Made by a program: the position numbers and the translations under genes. A stretch of DNA of 64,000 nt from positions 1,550,001 to 1,614,000 of the forward strand of contig NZ_BMJP01000001.1 in assembly GCF_014643515.1 (NCBI RefSeq). The letters run 5' to 3'. Within the stretch, counting starts at the first letter, position 1; each line of letters opens with the position of its first letter. Below, piece by piece: positions 17,874 through 25,700 of the stretch. The notes below the pieces were generated by a model. It was not told where the DNA came from. It ran no database searches and saw only the letters and a list, made by a program, of their open reading frames with translations. This DNA is from Sphingomonas prati. GTDB lineage: Bacteria; Pseudomonadota; Alphaproteobacteria; Sphingomonadales; Sphingomonadaceae.

Positions 17874-20230
17874 AACATGAGCTCCACTTCGAACAACGTC
17901 GCGTCGCTGGCGCGACCCACGGACAGGACGACCCGCTCCGGCGGACCCTGCCAGCCGTCCTTGCCCCAAATCCGGAACATCCTCGGCTCCGGCGTCACGC
18001 GCACCACCGCCGCCTCGCCCGCGGCCAGCGGGACCTTGGCAAAGCCGACCAGCGCATATTCCGGCACGTGGCGATACAGCTGGACGACGTCGCTGCCCGT
18101 CCGCTCGCCGACGTTGCGCACCGTGACCAGAACATCGCCACCGTCCGCCTGCGCGTCGGACCACTCGAACCGGGTATAGCCGGCGCCGGCCCCGAACGCG
18201 TGAAGTGCCGTCACCCCCCGCGCCGCCAATCCGCGATAGCCGACCAGTACGCCGTCGTCATAGCTCAGATCACCGGCTGCGTCGGGCGCCAGCGACAAGG
18301 CGGGATAGTCCTGCTCCTCGCGCGCCAGCGTCACGGGCAACCGCCCGCCGGGCTCGGCATCGCCCGCCAGCACCGCCGCCAGCGCGGGACCGAATCCCTC
18401 GCCCGGATACCAGGCGGACAGCAGCGCCGCGGCCTGCCCGCATCCGTTCGCATCGAACGCGTGGCCGATGTTGGCGACGATCGCGACATTGCGGTTTGCT
18501 GCGCACACCGCGTCCACCAGCACCGCCTGTTCGGCCGCGATCCGGGTGTCGGGTCGATCCTTGCTCTCCACGCTCGAATCGGACGTTTCGCCGATCATCA
18601 GCAGGACGGCGTCGGCCTCCCGCGCGGCGGTCACCGCACGCGCCAGCATCGCCTCGGCGCTGTCGGGTCCGCGCACGCCGTACCACAGGCCGTGAACGCG
18701 CGCGGCGTCATAAACGAAGTCCACCTCGACCCGCACGCGCCGCCCCGCCGCCAGCATGACCTCGGCACTGTCCGCATCGCCGCGTTTCAGCGATCCCATC
18801 ACGTCGGACGCGGGCATCCGTTCGGGCCGGTCCAGCACGGTCGCGCCATCGACGCGCATCGTGACTGCCCCGGTCGCGCCGACATAGAAGCGGTGCGCGC
18901 CGTCCTGTTCGGGCAGGAACCAGCCACTCGCCCGAACCGCCGCCGGCCGGTCGAACACGCCCTGTTCGTGTACGCCGACGAACCACACCAGCGAGTTGGT
19001 GTCGCGCACCTCGCTTGCGATCGGTGGCTGCGACAGGTCGATATCGCCGAAATAATCGATGGTCATGCCGGACGTCTCGCCCCCGTCGGCGGCGCGGATC
19101 GGCGTCGCGGGCATCGCGGGCAGCCGCGGTTGCGGATCAACACCGGGTTCGTACACAATCTCGGCATGGCCCGCGTAACGCGTTATGATCGCCTCTAGCG
19201 GGCGGATCGCCTGCGGTGACACCGCGATCTTCGCGAACGTTCCGCCCTGGTAGCACGGCGTGGCCGCGTTCGGCCCGATCACCGCGATCCGGCGGTGCGC
19301 GCCCGGCGTGAGCGGCAACAGCGCGCCGTCGTTGCGCAGCATCACCATCCCCGCCGCCGCCGCCTCGATCAGCAGCGCGTCGGCGTCCTCGCTCGGCGCG
19401 ACCTTCACCCCGCCCCACCGCCGGGCCGCCCGGGCGACGCGATCCGCGGCGTCCGCCACCCGCGCGTCTGCGACGTCGCCGGCCGCCACGGCATCCTGTG
19501 ACTTGCCGCCCAGGAACCGCGCCGGACCCGGCATTTCCAGGTCCAGCCCGCCGTTCAGGCTGCCCGCCGTCGAATGCGTCCCGAACCAGTCGCTGATCAG
19601 CGGCCCGTCGAACCCCCATTCCTGTTTGACGATCGTGGTGACATAACCCTGTTCCGCACACCACGCACCGTTGACGAGGTTGTAGGCGGTCAGCATCGCC
19701 CCGGCCCCCGCCGCCGCGCACAGTTCGAACGGCAACAGGTAGATCTCACGCAACGTCCGTTCGTCAACGACGGCGTTCATCCTATCGCGGTCGGTCTCGC
19801 TGTCGTTGCACACCAGATGCTTCGGGCACGCGCCAACGCCGGTCGATTGCAGCCCGCCGACCCACGCAGCACCGGCTACCCCGGCCAGCAGCGGATCCTC
19901 GCTGAAATATTCGAACGCGCGACCGGCCAGCGGACTGCGCGCCAGGTTGACGTTGGGTGCCAGCACCAGGTCGACGCCCATCCGGATCGCCTCCGCCCCC
20001 ACCAGCGCCGCCACGCGCCGGATCAGCGCCGGATCGAAACTCGCGCCCAGCGCGGTGGCGCAGGGGGACAGACGCGCGACATCGCGCTCGTCGACGCGGC
20101 CGCTGGCAATCCCCATCGGCCCGTCGCCCATGTGCATCGCGGGGATGTCGGCATGTGGGATCGCGACCGTCCGCCACATCGCGGCCCCGGCGGTCAGGCT
20201 GGCCCGCTCGGCGCTGGACAGGGTCGTCAT
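17870..20230 (-). CDS. Glycoside hydrolase family 3 with PA14 insert
   Basis: A 786-residue GH3 enzyme. The N-terminal TIM barrel has the substrate-binding run HLVCNDSET and the nucleophile aspartate in GPLISDWFGTHS. The second alpha/beta domain carries ESKDRPDTR, near the usual acid/base position. A PA14-like module sits at about residues 395-520 (GWFLPEQDGAHRFYVGATGA), and a fibronectin-III-like domain ends the protein. No signal peptide is present, so it acts in the cytoplasm on glycosides already imported. Its start overlaps the stop of the FMN reductase gene. It probably removes O-linked glucose from plant-type glycosides; the PA14 module usually shapes sugar specificity. Confidence 0.92.
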   Translation of the reverse strand: MTTLSSAERASLTAGAAMWRTVAIPHADIPAMHMGDGPMGIASGRVDERDVARLSPCATALGASFDPALIRRVAALVGAEAIRMGVDLVLAPNVNLARSPLAGRAFEYFSEDPLLAGVAGAAWVGGLQSTGVGACPKHLVCNDSETDRDRMNAVVDERTLREIYLLPFELCAAAGAGAMLTAYNLVNGAWCAEQGYVTTIVKQEWGFDGPLISDWFGTHSTAGSLNGGLDLEMPGPARFLGGKSQDAVAAGDVADARVADAADRVARAARRWGGVKVAPSEDADALLIEAAAAGMVMLRNDGALLPLTPGAHRRIAVIGPNAATPCYQGGTFAKIAVSPQAIRPLEAIITRYAGHAEIVYEPGVDPQPRLPAMPATPIRAADGGETSGMTIDYFGDIDLSQPPIASEVRDTNSLVWFVGVHEQGVFDRPAAVRASGWFLPEQDGAHRFYVGATGAVTMRVDGATVLDRPERMPASDVMGSLKRGDADSAEVMLAAGRRVRVEVDFVYDAARVHGLWYGVRGPDSAEAMLARAVTAAREADAVLLMIGETSDSSVESKDRPDTRIAAEQAVLVDAVCAANRNVAIVANIGHAFDANGCGQAAALLSAWYPGEGFGPALAAVLAGDAEPGGRLPVTLAREEQDYPALSLAPDAAGDLSYDDGVLVGYRGLAARGVTALHAFGAGAGYTRFEWSDAQADGGDVLVTVRNVGERTGSDVVQLYRHVPEYALVGFAKVPLAAGEAAVVRVTPEPRMFRIWGKDGWQGPPERVVLSVGRASDATLFEVELML

Positions 20231-20793
20231 GCTGCTTGCTCCAGCCGGAATCCCATGATCTGCCGTGCCTGCGTGTCGACCTGCGCCGCGATGCCGGCGT
20301 CGATCAGCGCCCCGTCCGCACCGAACGGCTTCTGCGCGATCGAATTGACCGCGATGCCGGCCGGCGTCGGCCACCCCCGCATCGCGTGGACGATGCCGCG
20401 CAGCGCCGCCAGCGTGACGCCGCCCGCCTGCCACCCGGCCGCCGACACGACCAGGCCGACCGGCATCCCGTCGAAATAGACGCGATCGTCGCCGCGCAGG
20501 TCCTCCAGCAGGTCGATCGCGTTCTTGACGACACCCGACACGCCGCCATGATAGCCCGGCGTGCCGATGACGATGCCGTCCGCATCGCGCAACGCCGCGA
20601 CGAACGCCGCCTGCGCCGCGGTCCGGTCCTGGCTCTCCGGGTTGAAATGGGGCAGCGCCGCCAGCGCGGCCCCGTCGAACATCGTCACCCGCGCCCCCAT
20701 CCGTTCGCACGCCGACAGCACCGCGCGCACCAGCAGTTCGCTCGACGATTGCGGGCGGAAGGTGCCGCCGATCCCCACGATGTGCCGCGCCAC
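20227..20793 (-). CDS. NAD(P)H-dependent FMN reductase
   Basis: A 188-residue flavodoxin-fold protein with GIGGTFRPQSSSE for FMN phosphate binding near the N-terminus and GTPGYHGGVSGVVKNAIDLL, the hallmark of PF03358 reductases (SsuE/MsuE-like). It supplies reduced FMN. The neighbouring gene, five bases upstream, is a luciferase-like monooxygenase, which needs such a partner, so the two make a two-component system. The overlap with the GH3 gene ties it to the glycoside operon. Confidence 0.9.
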   Translation of the reverse strand: MARHIVGIGGTFRPQSSSELLVRAVLSACERMGARVTMFDGAALAALPHFNPESQDRTAAQAAFVAALRDADGIVIGTPGYHGGVSGVVKNAIDLLEDLRGDDRVYFDGMPVGLVVSAAGWQAGGVTLAALRGIVHAMRGWPTPAGIAVNSIAQKPFGADGALIDAGIAAQVDTQARQIMGFRLEQAA

Positions 20794-20797
20794 CGGC

Positions 20798-21901
20798 TCA
20801 GACCTTGCGGAACGCGGGCATCACCCGCTCCGACAGCAGCCGCAGCGTCTGGTCGCCCAACCGCAGCCGTTCGTCGGTCAGCGGCCCGGTCGTCGTGCCG
20901 CACAGGATGTTGCCGATGCCGAGCTCCGCATAGGGCTTGAGATGCTCGACGACCGTCTCGGGCGATCCGTACAGGCACCATGTGCCGATCCAGTCCTCGG
21001 TCAGCGCGTTGGGCGTCCGGTCGGTCTTCTTGTTCGCGTCGTTCGACTCCGCACGCGCGTTGAACGCCGCCTCACGCTCGATCGCTTCCTGATAGGCGGT
21101 CAGGATGGCCATCATCTCCTCGCGCGCCTGCTCGTCCGTTTCGGCGACATGGACCAGCTGGTAGGTGTGCGTCGTCCAGTCCAGCGCGCGGGCGATCGCC
21201 TCGGGCGAATGACCCGCCTCGTCCAGCATCGCGCGATACACGCCAAAATGCTTGGCGACATGGCGCATCGGCTCGGTCCCGCCGATGGTCGGTGGGGTGA
21301 AGGCCGGGATGAACGCGGGCCAGCCATGCGTGGCCGCGCGCCGCGCGCTCGCTTCCTTCAACGCAACGGGCATCAGGCGGGCGTGACCGGCCGTGTAGGC
21401 GGCCGGCGCGATGCGCTGCAAGACGCGGCCCTGGTGCGGACCACTGTCGATCTCCACCGCCGGGTCCTCCAGGCCCTTGGCCCACAGCTGTTCGGCGATC
21501 GCCAGGTTCCGATCCGCGATCGCCCCAGCATCGCGGTAATCGACGCCGAACCCGATCATCTCCTCCGGCGTCGTGCCCGATCCGATCCCGACCAGCAGCT
21601 TGCCGTCGGTCAGCTGGTCCAGGATGTTGATCCGCTCGACGAACCGGACGGGATGATGCAACGGCACGGACGTCACCGAAAAGCCGAAGTGCATCTGCGG
21701 CAGCTTGGCCGCCAGATACGCCGCGAACATGAAGCTGTCGCTGGCAATTGGCATATAGCCGTTGAAATGATGATCCGGCATGAAGATCGCGTCGAAACCC
21801 AGCGCGGCGGCGCGTTCGGCATGGACCGCCAGCGCCTGGATCAGGCCGCGATCGTCCTGGGGTGCCATCGAACGTGCATTAAGGAATACTGAAAAGCGCA
21901 T
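20798..21901 (-). CDS. LLM-class flavin-dependent monooxygenase
   Basis: A 367-residue luciferase-like protein: MRFSVFLNARS at the first strand, GFDAIFMPDHHF, then HFGFSVTSVPLHHPVRFVERINILDQLTDGKLLVGIGSG, the family core around the FMN pocket. Start at 21901 has GGAG seven bases upstream. It is the first gene of a leftward operon with FMN reductase, GH3 and SnoaL genes, under operator copy 2. Family members hydroxylate or oxidatively cleave substrates using FMNH2 and O2. Here it may hydroxylate the aglycone so that the extradiol dioxygenase can open it; that step is inferred. Confidence 0.9.
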   Translation of the reverse strand: MRFSVFLNARSMAPQDDRGLIQALAVHAERAAALGFDAIFMPDHHFNGYMPIASDSFMFAAYLAAKLPQMHFGFSVTSVPLHHPVRFVERINILDQLTDGKLLVGIGSGTTPEEMIGFGVDYRDAGAIADRNLAIAEQLWAKGLEDPAVEIDSGPHQGRVLQRIAPAAYTAGHARLMPVALKEASARRAATHGWPAFIPAFTPPTIGGTEPMRHVAKHFGVYRAMLDEAGHSPEAIARALDWTTHTYQLVHVAETDEQAREEMMAILTAYQEAIEREAAFNARAESNDANKKTDRTPNALTEDWIGTWCLYGSPETVVEHLKPYAELGIGNILCGTTTGPLTDERLRLGDQTLRLLSERVMPAFRKV

Positions 21902-21972
21902 CCCACCTCTCCCTGTAATCGGCCGGTTGACCCGGCACGTGTTGCCGTCGGACGGCACGTCGACTAGAATGA

Positions 21973-21994
21973 AATTAGAACTGTAATTCTGATA
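21973..21994. promoter_or_regulatory. Island operator copy 2 (tetR / monooxygenase promoters)
   Basis: Core TAGAA-N6-TTCTG at 21976-21991; read on the minus strand the site is TATCAGAAT-N3-AGTTCTAAT. It lies between the divergent monooxygenase operon and the TetR gene. On the minus strand TTGACA (22018-22013) precedes ATATCA by 17 bases, and that -10 overlaps the palindrome. This site would give autoregulation of the TetR gene together with control of the operon. Confidence 0.88.
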
Positions 21995-22028
21995 TTCCGC
22001 ACAGGCGGCGACTGTCAATGGGGTGCGC

Positions 22029-22697
22029 ATGGATATCGAGACGATCGTCGCGAAGGCGCGAGCGCCGCAGCAGGGGCGCAGCAAGGCAAGTTTCGAACGG
22101 ATGCTGGTCACCGCCGAACAGCTGATGACCGAACGCGGCTCTGACGAATTCACGCTGAACGAGGTCGCGCGGCACGGAAAGGTCTCGATCGGGTCGATCT
22201 ACTGCCGGTTCGACAGCAAGGACGACATGGTCCGGGTGGTGCAGCTCCGTGTGCTCGAACGGGTCGATGCCGATGTGCTCGCCGCGATCGCCGCGGTGCA
22301 GGCGGAGGCGCGCGACCTGACCGACATGGTCCACCACATGGTACAAGCGGTGGCGGAGGCGCTACGCCGGTTCGCCGACGTCATGCGTCCACTGATGCTG
22401 CGCGCCAGCAGCGACCCGATCGTCGCCGCGATCGGCAAGCGCAGCTATGCACGCGCCAGCAATGCGGTCATCGCGGCCATTCTGACGCACCGCGACGAAA
22501 TCCGTCATCCCGATCCGGAACATGCCGCCGACGCCGGATACCGCATCGTCTATGCGTCGATCGCCCGGTATCTGGGCTTCGGCTCGTCGATTGACGCCGC
22601 GTGGGAGGGCGACTGGACCGAGTTGAAAGTCGATCTGGGCGACATGTTCGCCGCTTACCTCGCCATGCCGCCGCGGATGCCAGCCACGGCGACTTGA
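22029..22697 (+). CDS. TetR-family transcriptional regulator of the island (probable)
   Basis: A 222-residue regulator. The N-terminal TetR helix-turn-helix covers about residues 20-72 (FERMLVTAEQLMTERG, FTLNEVARHGKVSIGSIYCRF, SKDDMVR). The C-terminal helical domain is the ligand and dimer part and is not conserved enough to name a ligand. ATG at 22029 is chosen; GTG at 22023 is in frame. The gene sits centrally in the island beside operator copies 2 and 3. By family analogy it should be a repressor released by a pathway compound. No other regulator gene lies between 10.7 and 37 kb. Confidence 0.9.
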   Translation: MDIETIVAKARAPQQGRSKASFERMLVTAEQLMTERGSDEFTLNEVARHGKVSIGSIYCRFDSKDDMVRVVQLRVLERVDADVLAAIAAVQAEARDLTDMVHHMVQAVAEALRRFADVMRPLMLRASSDPIVAAIGKRSYARASNAVIAAILTHRDEIRHPDPEHAADAGYRIVYASIARYLGFGSSIDAAWEGDWTELKVDLGDMFAAYLAMPPRMPATAT

Positions 22698-22719
22698 CAA
22701 GCATCCTGCCACCCGCTCA

Positions 22720-22741
22720 AATCAGAATAGTTATTCTGATA
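22720..22741. promoter_or_regulatory. Island operator copy 3 (Gfo/Idh/MocA operon)
   Basis: A perfect 9-bp palindrome with a 2-base centre (ATCAGAATA-GT-TATTCTGAT, 22721-22740), the most symmetric copy. TTGACA at 22694-22699 stands 17 bases before TCAAAT, and this -10 abuts the palindrome. It controls the rightward genes starting at 22780 and lies 23 bases after the TetR stop. Confidence 0.88.
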
Positions 22742-22779
22742 ATGACGGCGGGTTACCTGCCGCGACGGGGGAGAGCGGG

Positions 22780-23895
22780 ATGCGGCGTCTGCGCATGGGG
22801 ATGATCGGCGGCGGGCCGGGCGCGTTCATCGGTCCGATCCACCGCATCGCCGCCGAACTGGATCGCGACATCGAACTGGTCGCCGGCGTGTTCAGCAGCG
22901 ACGCCGGCCGATCGCAGGTGGCCGGCGCAGCATACCGGATTGATCCGGTCCGCGCCTATGCCACCGTCGCCGACATGATCGCGGCGGAAACCGCGCGGCC
23001 CGACGGCATCGATTTCGTCACGATCGCCTCCCCAAACCATCACCACCTGTCGGCCGCGCGCGCGGCGCTGGCGGCCGGCATCGCGGTTCTGTCCGACAAA
23101 CCGGCCACCGCCACGCTGGCGGAGGCGCACGAACTGGCGGCACTCGTCGCTGCGGCGGATGTCCCATACGGCCTGACCTACACCTATTCCGGCTACCCCC
23201 TGGTGCGGGAGGCGCGGGCCCGGGTCGCGGCGGGCGCGCTCGGCACGCTCCGCCGGATCGTGGTCGAATATCCGCAAGGGTGGCTGGCGACGGGTGCGCG
23301 GGGCAAGCAGGCGGAATGGCGCGTCGATCCTGCACGCGCCGGCGACGGCGGCTGCATCGCCGATATCGGCGTCCATGCGCTCCACCTTGCCGAGTTCGTG
23401 TCCGGGCTGCGCGTCGAAAGGCTGCTCGCCGATCTGGCCGCCGTCGTGCCGGGCCGGTCGCTCGACGACGATTGCCAGGTGCTGCTGCGGTTCACCGGGG
23501 GCGTACGCGGCACGTTGATCGCGTCCCAGATCATGCTGGGCGAACGGAACGCGCTCCGCCTGCGGATCTACGGCACGGACGGTGCGCTCGACTGGCGGCA
23601 GGAGTCGCCGAATGCGTTGACCCTGCATCATGCCGACGGCCGGACCGAAATCCTGCGCGCCGGCGACGGCGGACTCTCGGCGGATGCGGTTGCCGCGTCG
23701 CGCACGCCGGGCGGGCATCCCGAGGGATATCTCGAAGCCTTCGCGAACCTGTACCGGGATTTCGCACGCCAGCTGCGCGGGGAGCCCGGGTCGCTCGTTC
23801 CGGGCATCGCCGACGGCCTTCGCGGCATGGCCTTCATCGACACCGCCGTCCGGGCCAGTCGCGCGGACGCCGGCTGGGTCGCCCTCGAAATCTAA
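22780..23895 (+). CDS. Gfo/Idh/MocA family NAD(P)-dependent oxidoreductase
   Basis: A 371-residue protein. The Rossmann motif is GMIGGGPGAFIGPIHR. The catalytic-lysine region is VLSDKPATAT, equivalent to the usual EKP motif, and the substrate-side motif is GGCIADIGVHALHL. Family members oxidise or reduce sugar hydroxyls, and the C-glycoside-3-oxidising DgpA of gut bacteria belongs here. In this island it may oxidise the sugar at C3 or reduce the released 3-keto sugar. GGGGGAG precedes the start. It is the first gene of a two-gene operon with the isomerase at 23906, under operator copy 3. Confidence 0.88.
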   Translation: MRRLRMGMIGGGPGAFIGPIHRIAAELDRDIELVAGVFSSDAGRSQVAGAAYRIDPVRAYATVADMIAAETARPDGIDFVTIASPNHHHLSAARAALAAGIAVLSDKPATATLAEAHELAALVAAADVPYGLTYTYSGYPLVREARARVAAGALGTLRRIVVEYPQGWLATGARGKQAEWRVDPARAGDGGCIADIGVHALHLAEFVSGLRVERLLADLAAVVPGRSLDDDCQVLLRFTGGVRGTLIASQIMLGERNALRLRIYGTDGALDWRQESPNALTLHHADGRTEILRAGDGGLSADAVAASRTPGGHPEGYLEAFANLYRDFARQLRGEPGSLVPGIADGLRGMAFIDTAVRASRADAGWVALEI

Positions 23896-23905
23896 GGAAC
23901 CGACG

Positions 23906-24964
23906 ATGCGCACGCTCAAGGGGCCGGGGATCTTCCTCGCCCAGTTCGTCGGCGATGCCGCCCCCTATGATTCGCTTTCGACCATCGCCGACTGGGTGGC
24001 CGGGCTCGGCTATCGCGGGGTGCAGATCCCCAGCTGGGACGCCCGACTGTTCGATCTGGCGACGGCGGCCGACAGTCAGGACTATTGCGACGACGTCACC
24101 GGCATGCTGGCCGAACGCGGGCTGGCGATCACCGAACTGTCGACGCATCTGCAGGGGCAGCTCGTCGCCGTCCACCCGGCCTATGATGCGCAGTTCGACG
24201 CCTTCGCCGCGCCGCAGGTCCGCGGCAATCCGGCCGCGCGGCAGGCCTGGGCGGTGGAGCAGCTCATGCTTGCCGCCCGCGCCAGCGCGCGACTCGGATT
24301 GTCGGCGCATGCGACCTTTTCCGGCGCGCTGGCCTGGCCCTATGTCTATCCCTGGCCGCAGCGCCCGGCCGGCCTGATCGCCGATGCCTTCGCCGAACTG
24401 GCACGGCGCTGGACCCCGATCCTGAACGCGTTCGACGCCGCGGGGGTCGATCTCGCCTACGAACTGCATCCCGGCGAGGATCTGCACGATGGCGCGACGT
24501 TCGAACGGTTCCTGGACGCGGTCGGCGGCCATGCCCGCGCGACCATCCTCTACGACCCGAGCCATTTCGTCCTGCAACAGCTCGACTATCTCGCCTTCAT
24601 CGATCGCTATCACGATCGGATCCGCTGTTTCCACGTGAAGGACGCGGAGTTCCGGCCCGACGGCCGGTCCGGCGTCTATGGCGGCTATCAGGACTGGGTC
24701 GACCGCCCCGGCCGCTTCCGGTCGCTCGGCGACGGTCAGGTGGACTTCGGCGCCATCTTCTCGAAACTGGCGCAGCACGACTTCGCGGGCTGGGCCGTCC
24801 TCGAATGGGAATGCGCGTTGAAGCATCCCGCGGACGGCGCCGCCGAGGGCGCGCCGTTCATCGACCGCCACATCATCCGCGTCACCGATCATGCCTTTGA
24901 CGACTTCGCAAAGGGCGGTGCGGACCGTGTGCTGAATGCCCGGATCATGGGGATCGACGGCTGA
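23906..24964 (+). CDS. TIM-barrel sugar phosphate isomerase/epimerase family protein
   Basis: A 352-residue xylose-isomerase-like TIM barrel. Likely metal ligands lie in DLAYELHPGEDLHDG (glutamate/histidine), TILYDPSHFVLQ (aspartate/histidine), RCFHVKDAEF (histidine) and AVLEWECA (glutamate). AAGGA lies 9 bases upstream of ATG, only 11 bases past the oxidoreductase stop, so the two are co-transcribed. Oxidoreductase plus isomerase pairs of this kind handle 3-keto sugars or inositol-like compounds. The exact substrate is unknown. Confidence 0.87.
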   Translation: MRTLKGPGIFLAQFVGDAAPYDSLSTIADWVAGLGYRGVQIPSWDARLFDLATAADSQDYCDDVTGMLAERGLAITELSTHLQGQLVAVHPAYDAQFDAFAAPQVRGNPAARQAWAVEQLMLAARASARLGLSAHATFSGALAWPYVYPWPQRPAGLIADAFAELARRWTPILNAFDAAGVDLAYELHPGEDLHDGATFERFLDAVGGHARATILYDPSHFVLQQLDYLAFIDRYHDRIRCFHVKDAEFRPDGRSGVYGGYQDWVDRPGRFRSLGDGQVDFGAIFSKLAQHDFAGWAVLEWECALKHPADGAAEGAPFIDRHIIRVTDHAFDDFAKGGADRVLNARIMGIDG

Positions 24965-25008
24965 CATCGGCGTCATGCTTTGCGCTTGCCGGAGCCGGAT
25001 GATCCCTA

Positions 25009-25030
25009 TATCAGAATAACAGTTCTAATA
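25009..25030. promoter_or_regulatory. Island operator copy 4 (glucoside dehydrogenase operon)
   Basis: TATCAGAAT-N3-AGTTCTAAT on the plus strand; core CAGAA-N6-TTCTA at 25012-25027. TATATC at 25007-25012 overlaps its left arm and could be the -10 of the rightward operon that starts at 25071. Confidence 0.88.
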
Positions 25031-25070
25031 CAGTCGCAGCAAACCGACGTGCGAGAGGATGGAGAGCGTC

Positions 25071-25700
25071 ATGGCCGATACGGGCTGGACCCGGCGCGAC
25101 ATGCTGGGCAGCGCGGCACTGTTCGCCGCGGTGGTCGGAATACCGGTCGCTGCCGTGCGGATGAGTGAAGCCACCGAAACGGTCAGCGACCGGCAGCGCG
25201 CGATGCTGCGCGAAACCGCGCAGATCGTCATTCCTGCGACCGCCACGCCCGGCGCCGCCGACGTCGGCGCGGACCTCTTCGTCCTGCTCGCGCTGGAACA
25301 TGGGCTCGACGGAACGCGCGCCCCCGCGGCCGGATCGGCGCTGCCGGTCACGGAGCGTCGCAATGTCCGGCGCGACGGATCGTTCGACTATCTCGCTTGG
25401 CTCGAACGACGACTGGATGCCGGCGCGCACCGCGATTTCCTGAAAACGCCGCCGGCGCAGCGCCTGGCCGTCGTCGCCGCCATGGATGCGGCGGCCTATG
25501 CGGACGCCGGCCCCGATACATGGGAGTCGCCCTGGCGCAAGCTCAAGTCGCTGATCCTCACGGGCTACTACACGTCGCAGGACGGGGCTTCGCGCGAACT
25601 GCGCTACGAACTGGTGCCCGGCCGGCTGGACGCCGACATTCCCTACAAACCCGGTACGCCGGCCTGGTCGAGCGACTGGACCGCGGTGGAGTTCAGCTGA
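25071..25700 (+). CDS. Gluconate 2-dehydrogenase subunit 3 family protein (Tat-exported small subunit)
   Basis: A 209-residue protein with a twin-arginine signal: TRRDMLGSAALFAAVVG. The rest fits PF13618, the small subunit of membrane-bound flavin dehydrogenases such as gluconate 2-dehydrogenase and bacterial glucoside 3-dehydrogenase. It carries its folded catalytic partner through the Tat system. ATG at 25071 is favoured by GGAGAG four bases upstream; ATG at 25059 is in frame but has no spacing. The stop overlaps the start of the GMC gene by one base (TGATG). No cytochrome c subunit gene is visible nearby. Confidence 0.88.
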   Translation: MADTGWTRRDMLGSAALFAAVVGIPVAAVRMSEATETVSDRQRAMLRETAQIVIPATATPGAADVGADLFVLLALEHGLDGTRAPAAGSALPVTERRNVRRDGSFDYLAWLERRLDAGAHRDFLKTPPAQRLAVVAAMDAAAYADAGPDTWESPWRKLKSLILTGYYTSQDGASRELRYELVPGRLDADIPYKPGTPAWSSDWTAVEFS

